Part shown: positions 14,359 through 15,326 of the stretch, one piece after another
How the letters are laid out: every line of letters starts with the position of its first letter
Position numbering within the stretch: the stretch's first letter is position 1
Assembly (NCBI GenBank): GCA_031732875.1
Contig: JAVMKL010000267.1
Span: 1 to 15,326, forward strand
Reading direction: 5' to 3'
Source of the DNA: JAVMKJ01 sp031732875
Lineage (GTDB): Bacteria > Pseudomonadota > Gammaproteobacteria > Competibacterales > Competibacteraceae
Length of the DNA stretch: 15,326 nt
The notes under the pieces: generated by a model
The model's input: the letters and a program-made list of their open reading frames with translations, nothing else
What the model was told of the DNA's origin: nothing
Database searches by the model: none
Translations under genes and position numbers: made by a program

Positions 14359-15326
14359 TTAGAACTCTAGTAGCTGCTTTTCAAGATAATGGATATCGGT
14401 GCCGCCGGCGATGAAGCGGGCGTCGCTCAGGATACGCCGGTGCAGCGGAGCGTTGGTCTTGATGCCCTCGATCACCAGTTCGGCCAACGCGCCGCGCATC
14501 CGGGCGATGGCGGCCTGGCGGGTTTCGCCGTGGGCGATCAACTTGCCGACCATCGAATCGTAGTTGGGCGGCACCCGGTAACCGTTGTAGAGATGCGAAT
14601 CCACCCGGATGCCCGGCCCTCCGGGAGCATGATACTGGGTGATGGTACCTGGGGAGGGGATGAAGGTGTCCGGATCCTCGGCATTGAGCCGGCACTCGAG
14701 GGCATGGCCGTGGATGCGAATCTGATCTTGGCGGTAGCCGAGCGGCTCGCCGGCGGCGATGCGCAACTGCTCCTTGACGATGTCCACCCCGGTGATCAAT
14801 TCGGTGACCGGGTGCTCGACCTGAACCCGGGTGTTCATTTCGATGAAATAGAACTCGCCGTCCTGGTACAGAAATTCGAAGGTGCCCGCGCCGCGGTAGC
14901 CGATGCGCTGGCAGGCATCGACGCAAATCTGGCCGATGCGGCGACGCTGTTCCGCGCCGATACCGGGCGCTGGGGCTTCCTCGATCACTTTCTGGTGGCG
15001 GCGCTGCATCGAGCAGTCGCGTTCGCCCAGATGGATGGCGTGGCCGTGGGTGTCGGCCAGTACCTGGATTTCCACATGGCGGGGATGGTCCAGATACTTT
15101 TCCATGTACACGGTCGGGTTGCCGAACGCCGCGTTGGCCTCGCTGCGGGTCAGATCGAGGGTGGTCAGCAGCGCGGCTTCGCCGTGCACCACCCGCATCC
15201 CACGCCCGCCGCCGCCGCCGGCCGCCTTGATGATGACCGGGTAACCAATCTCGCGGGCAATGCGCAGATTTTCCTGATCGTCGTCGCCCAGCGACCCGCC
15301 GGAACCCGGCACGCAGGGTACGCCGG
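14359..15326 (-). CDS. accC: Biotin carboxylase subunit of acetyl-CoA carboxylase, 5' end outside the window
   Basis: AccC carboxylates biotin on AccB using ATP and bicarbonate, the first half-reaction of fatty acid synthesis. The 321 visible codons begin at GVPCVPGS, corresponding to roughly residue 130 of the E. coli protein, and the frame is open to the window edge. Clear landmarks are the ATP-grasp glycine loop IIKAAGGGGGRGMRVV, ERDCSMQRRHQKVIEEAPAP, FIEMNTRVQVEHPVTE with catalytic Arg and Glu, AAGEPL, ECRLNAEDP and PPNYDSMVGKLI. The C-terminus is IHYLEKQLLEF. Its last eleven codons differ in base sequence from the accC-like remnant beside prmA, and they appear to have been supplied by the inserted island. 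Confidence 0.97.
   Translation of the reverse strand, partial: GVPCVPGSGGSLGDDDQENLRIAREIGYPVIIKAAGGGGGRGMRVVHGEAALLTTLDLTRSEANAAFGNPTVYMEKYLDHPRHVEIQVLADTHGHAIHLGERDCSMQRRHQKVIEEAPAPGIGAEQRRRIGQICVDACQRIGYRGAGTFEFLYQDGEFYFIEMNTRVQVEHPVTELITGVDIVKEQLRIAAGEPLGYRQDQIRIHGHALECRLNAEDPDTFIPSPGTITQYHAPGGPGIRVDSHLYNGYRVPPNYDSMVGKLIAHGETRQAAIARMRGALAELVIEGIKTNAPLHRRILSDARFIAGGTDIHYLEKQLLEF
14361..14393 (-). repeat. accC 3' end in use (attachment-site-like copy, accC side)
   Basis: This segment encodes IHYLEKQLLEF of AccC and pairs with the copy at 10491-10522. The exact shared block is AGATAATG (14384-14391). Beyond it, Leu-Leu-Glu is spelled CTA CTA GAG here and TTG CTC GAA there. Confidence 0.7.

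Larger units (their letters stand above)
10513..14391. mobile_element. Putative integrated island in the 3' end of accC carrying darTG and a DUF2934/DUF5681 cassette
   Basis: The segment separates accC from prmA, which are neighbours in related bacteria. It is bounded by two copies of the accC 3' end sharing AGATAATG (14384-14391 and 10513-10520). The interior has accessory genes only, several damaged, and AT-rich ends (for example 10520-10575). Insertion at a gene's 3' end with rebuilding of that end is characteristic of tyrosine-recombinase islands. No integrase gene is present, so the island is immobile, degenerate, or mobilised in trans. Exact edges are inferred. Confidence 0.6.

Overview
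The window looks like chromosomal DNA of a GC-rich gammaproteobacterium. The main reason is the minus-strand set accC, prmA, dusB, fis: accB-accC-prmA followed by dusB-fis is a known arrangement in Pseudomonas and relatives. Codon use is GC-rich, with a few AT-rich patches at element edges and promoters. Nearly every gene is on the minus strand, so transcription runs from high to low coordinates. The genus cannot be fixed from the sequence alone.

Layout from right to left (transcription order). accC (biotin carboxylase, 5' end outside the window) occupies 14359-15326. Next comes an accessory island of about 3.9 kb (about 10513-14391). It carries a cassette of small genes (DUF2934, a frameshifted 68-aa-type gene, a DUF5681 gene with an internal TGA, a 77-aa gene), then a DarTG DNA ADP-ribosylation toxin-antitoxin pair, then a decayed coding remnant. 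The far edge of the island, just upstream of prmA, repeats the 3' end of accC, with codon differences that are almost all synonymous. The simplest reading is that the island entered the 3' end of accC, rebuilt that end, and left the displaced original tail next to prmA. After the island come prmA, dusB-fis (4-base overlap), a HAD-IB phosphatase and a class I DAHP synthase (aroF-like), closed by a hairpin terminator that also resembles a REP element.

Below that lies a five-gene arsenic operon: arsR, acr3, a TauE/SafE-type permease, a cysteine-rich DUF2703 protein and a thioredoxin-type arsC. A good promoter and a palindromic operator sit directly on the arsR start codon. ArsR would release the operator on binding As(III), ArsC reduces arsenate to arsenite and Acr3 exports it. 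The roles of the TauE/SafE and DUF2703 proteins are not known.

The left end (1-2511) holds an NLR-like pair. The first gene encodes a SesB/DUF676-like alpha/beta hydrolase with a C-terminal death-like effector-associated domain. The second is a NACHT STAND ATPase open to the window edge. The NACHT frame has no start codon before its conserved N-terminal region, and it overlaps the hydrolase ORF in the -1 frame. The two were therefore probably one fused protein, now split by a frameshift, unless recoding joins them. The split NLR and the accC-tail island with darTG are the two most unusual things in the window; both are candidate anti-phage defence loci.
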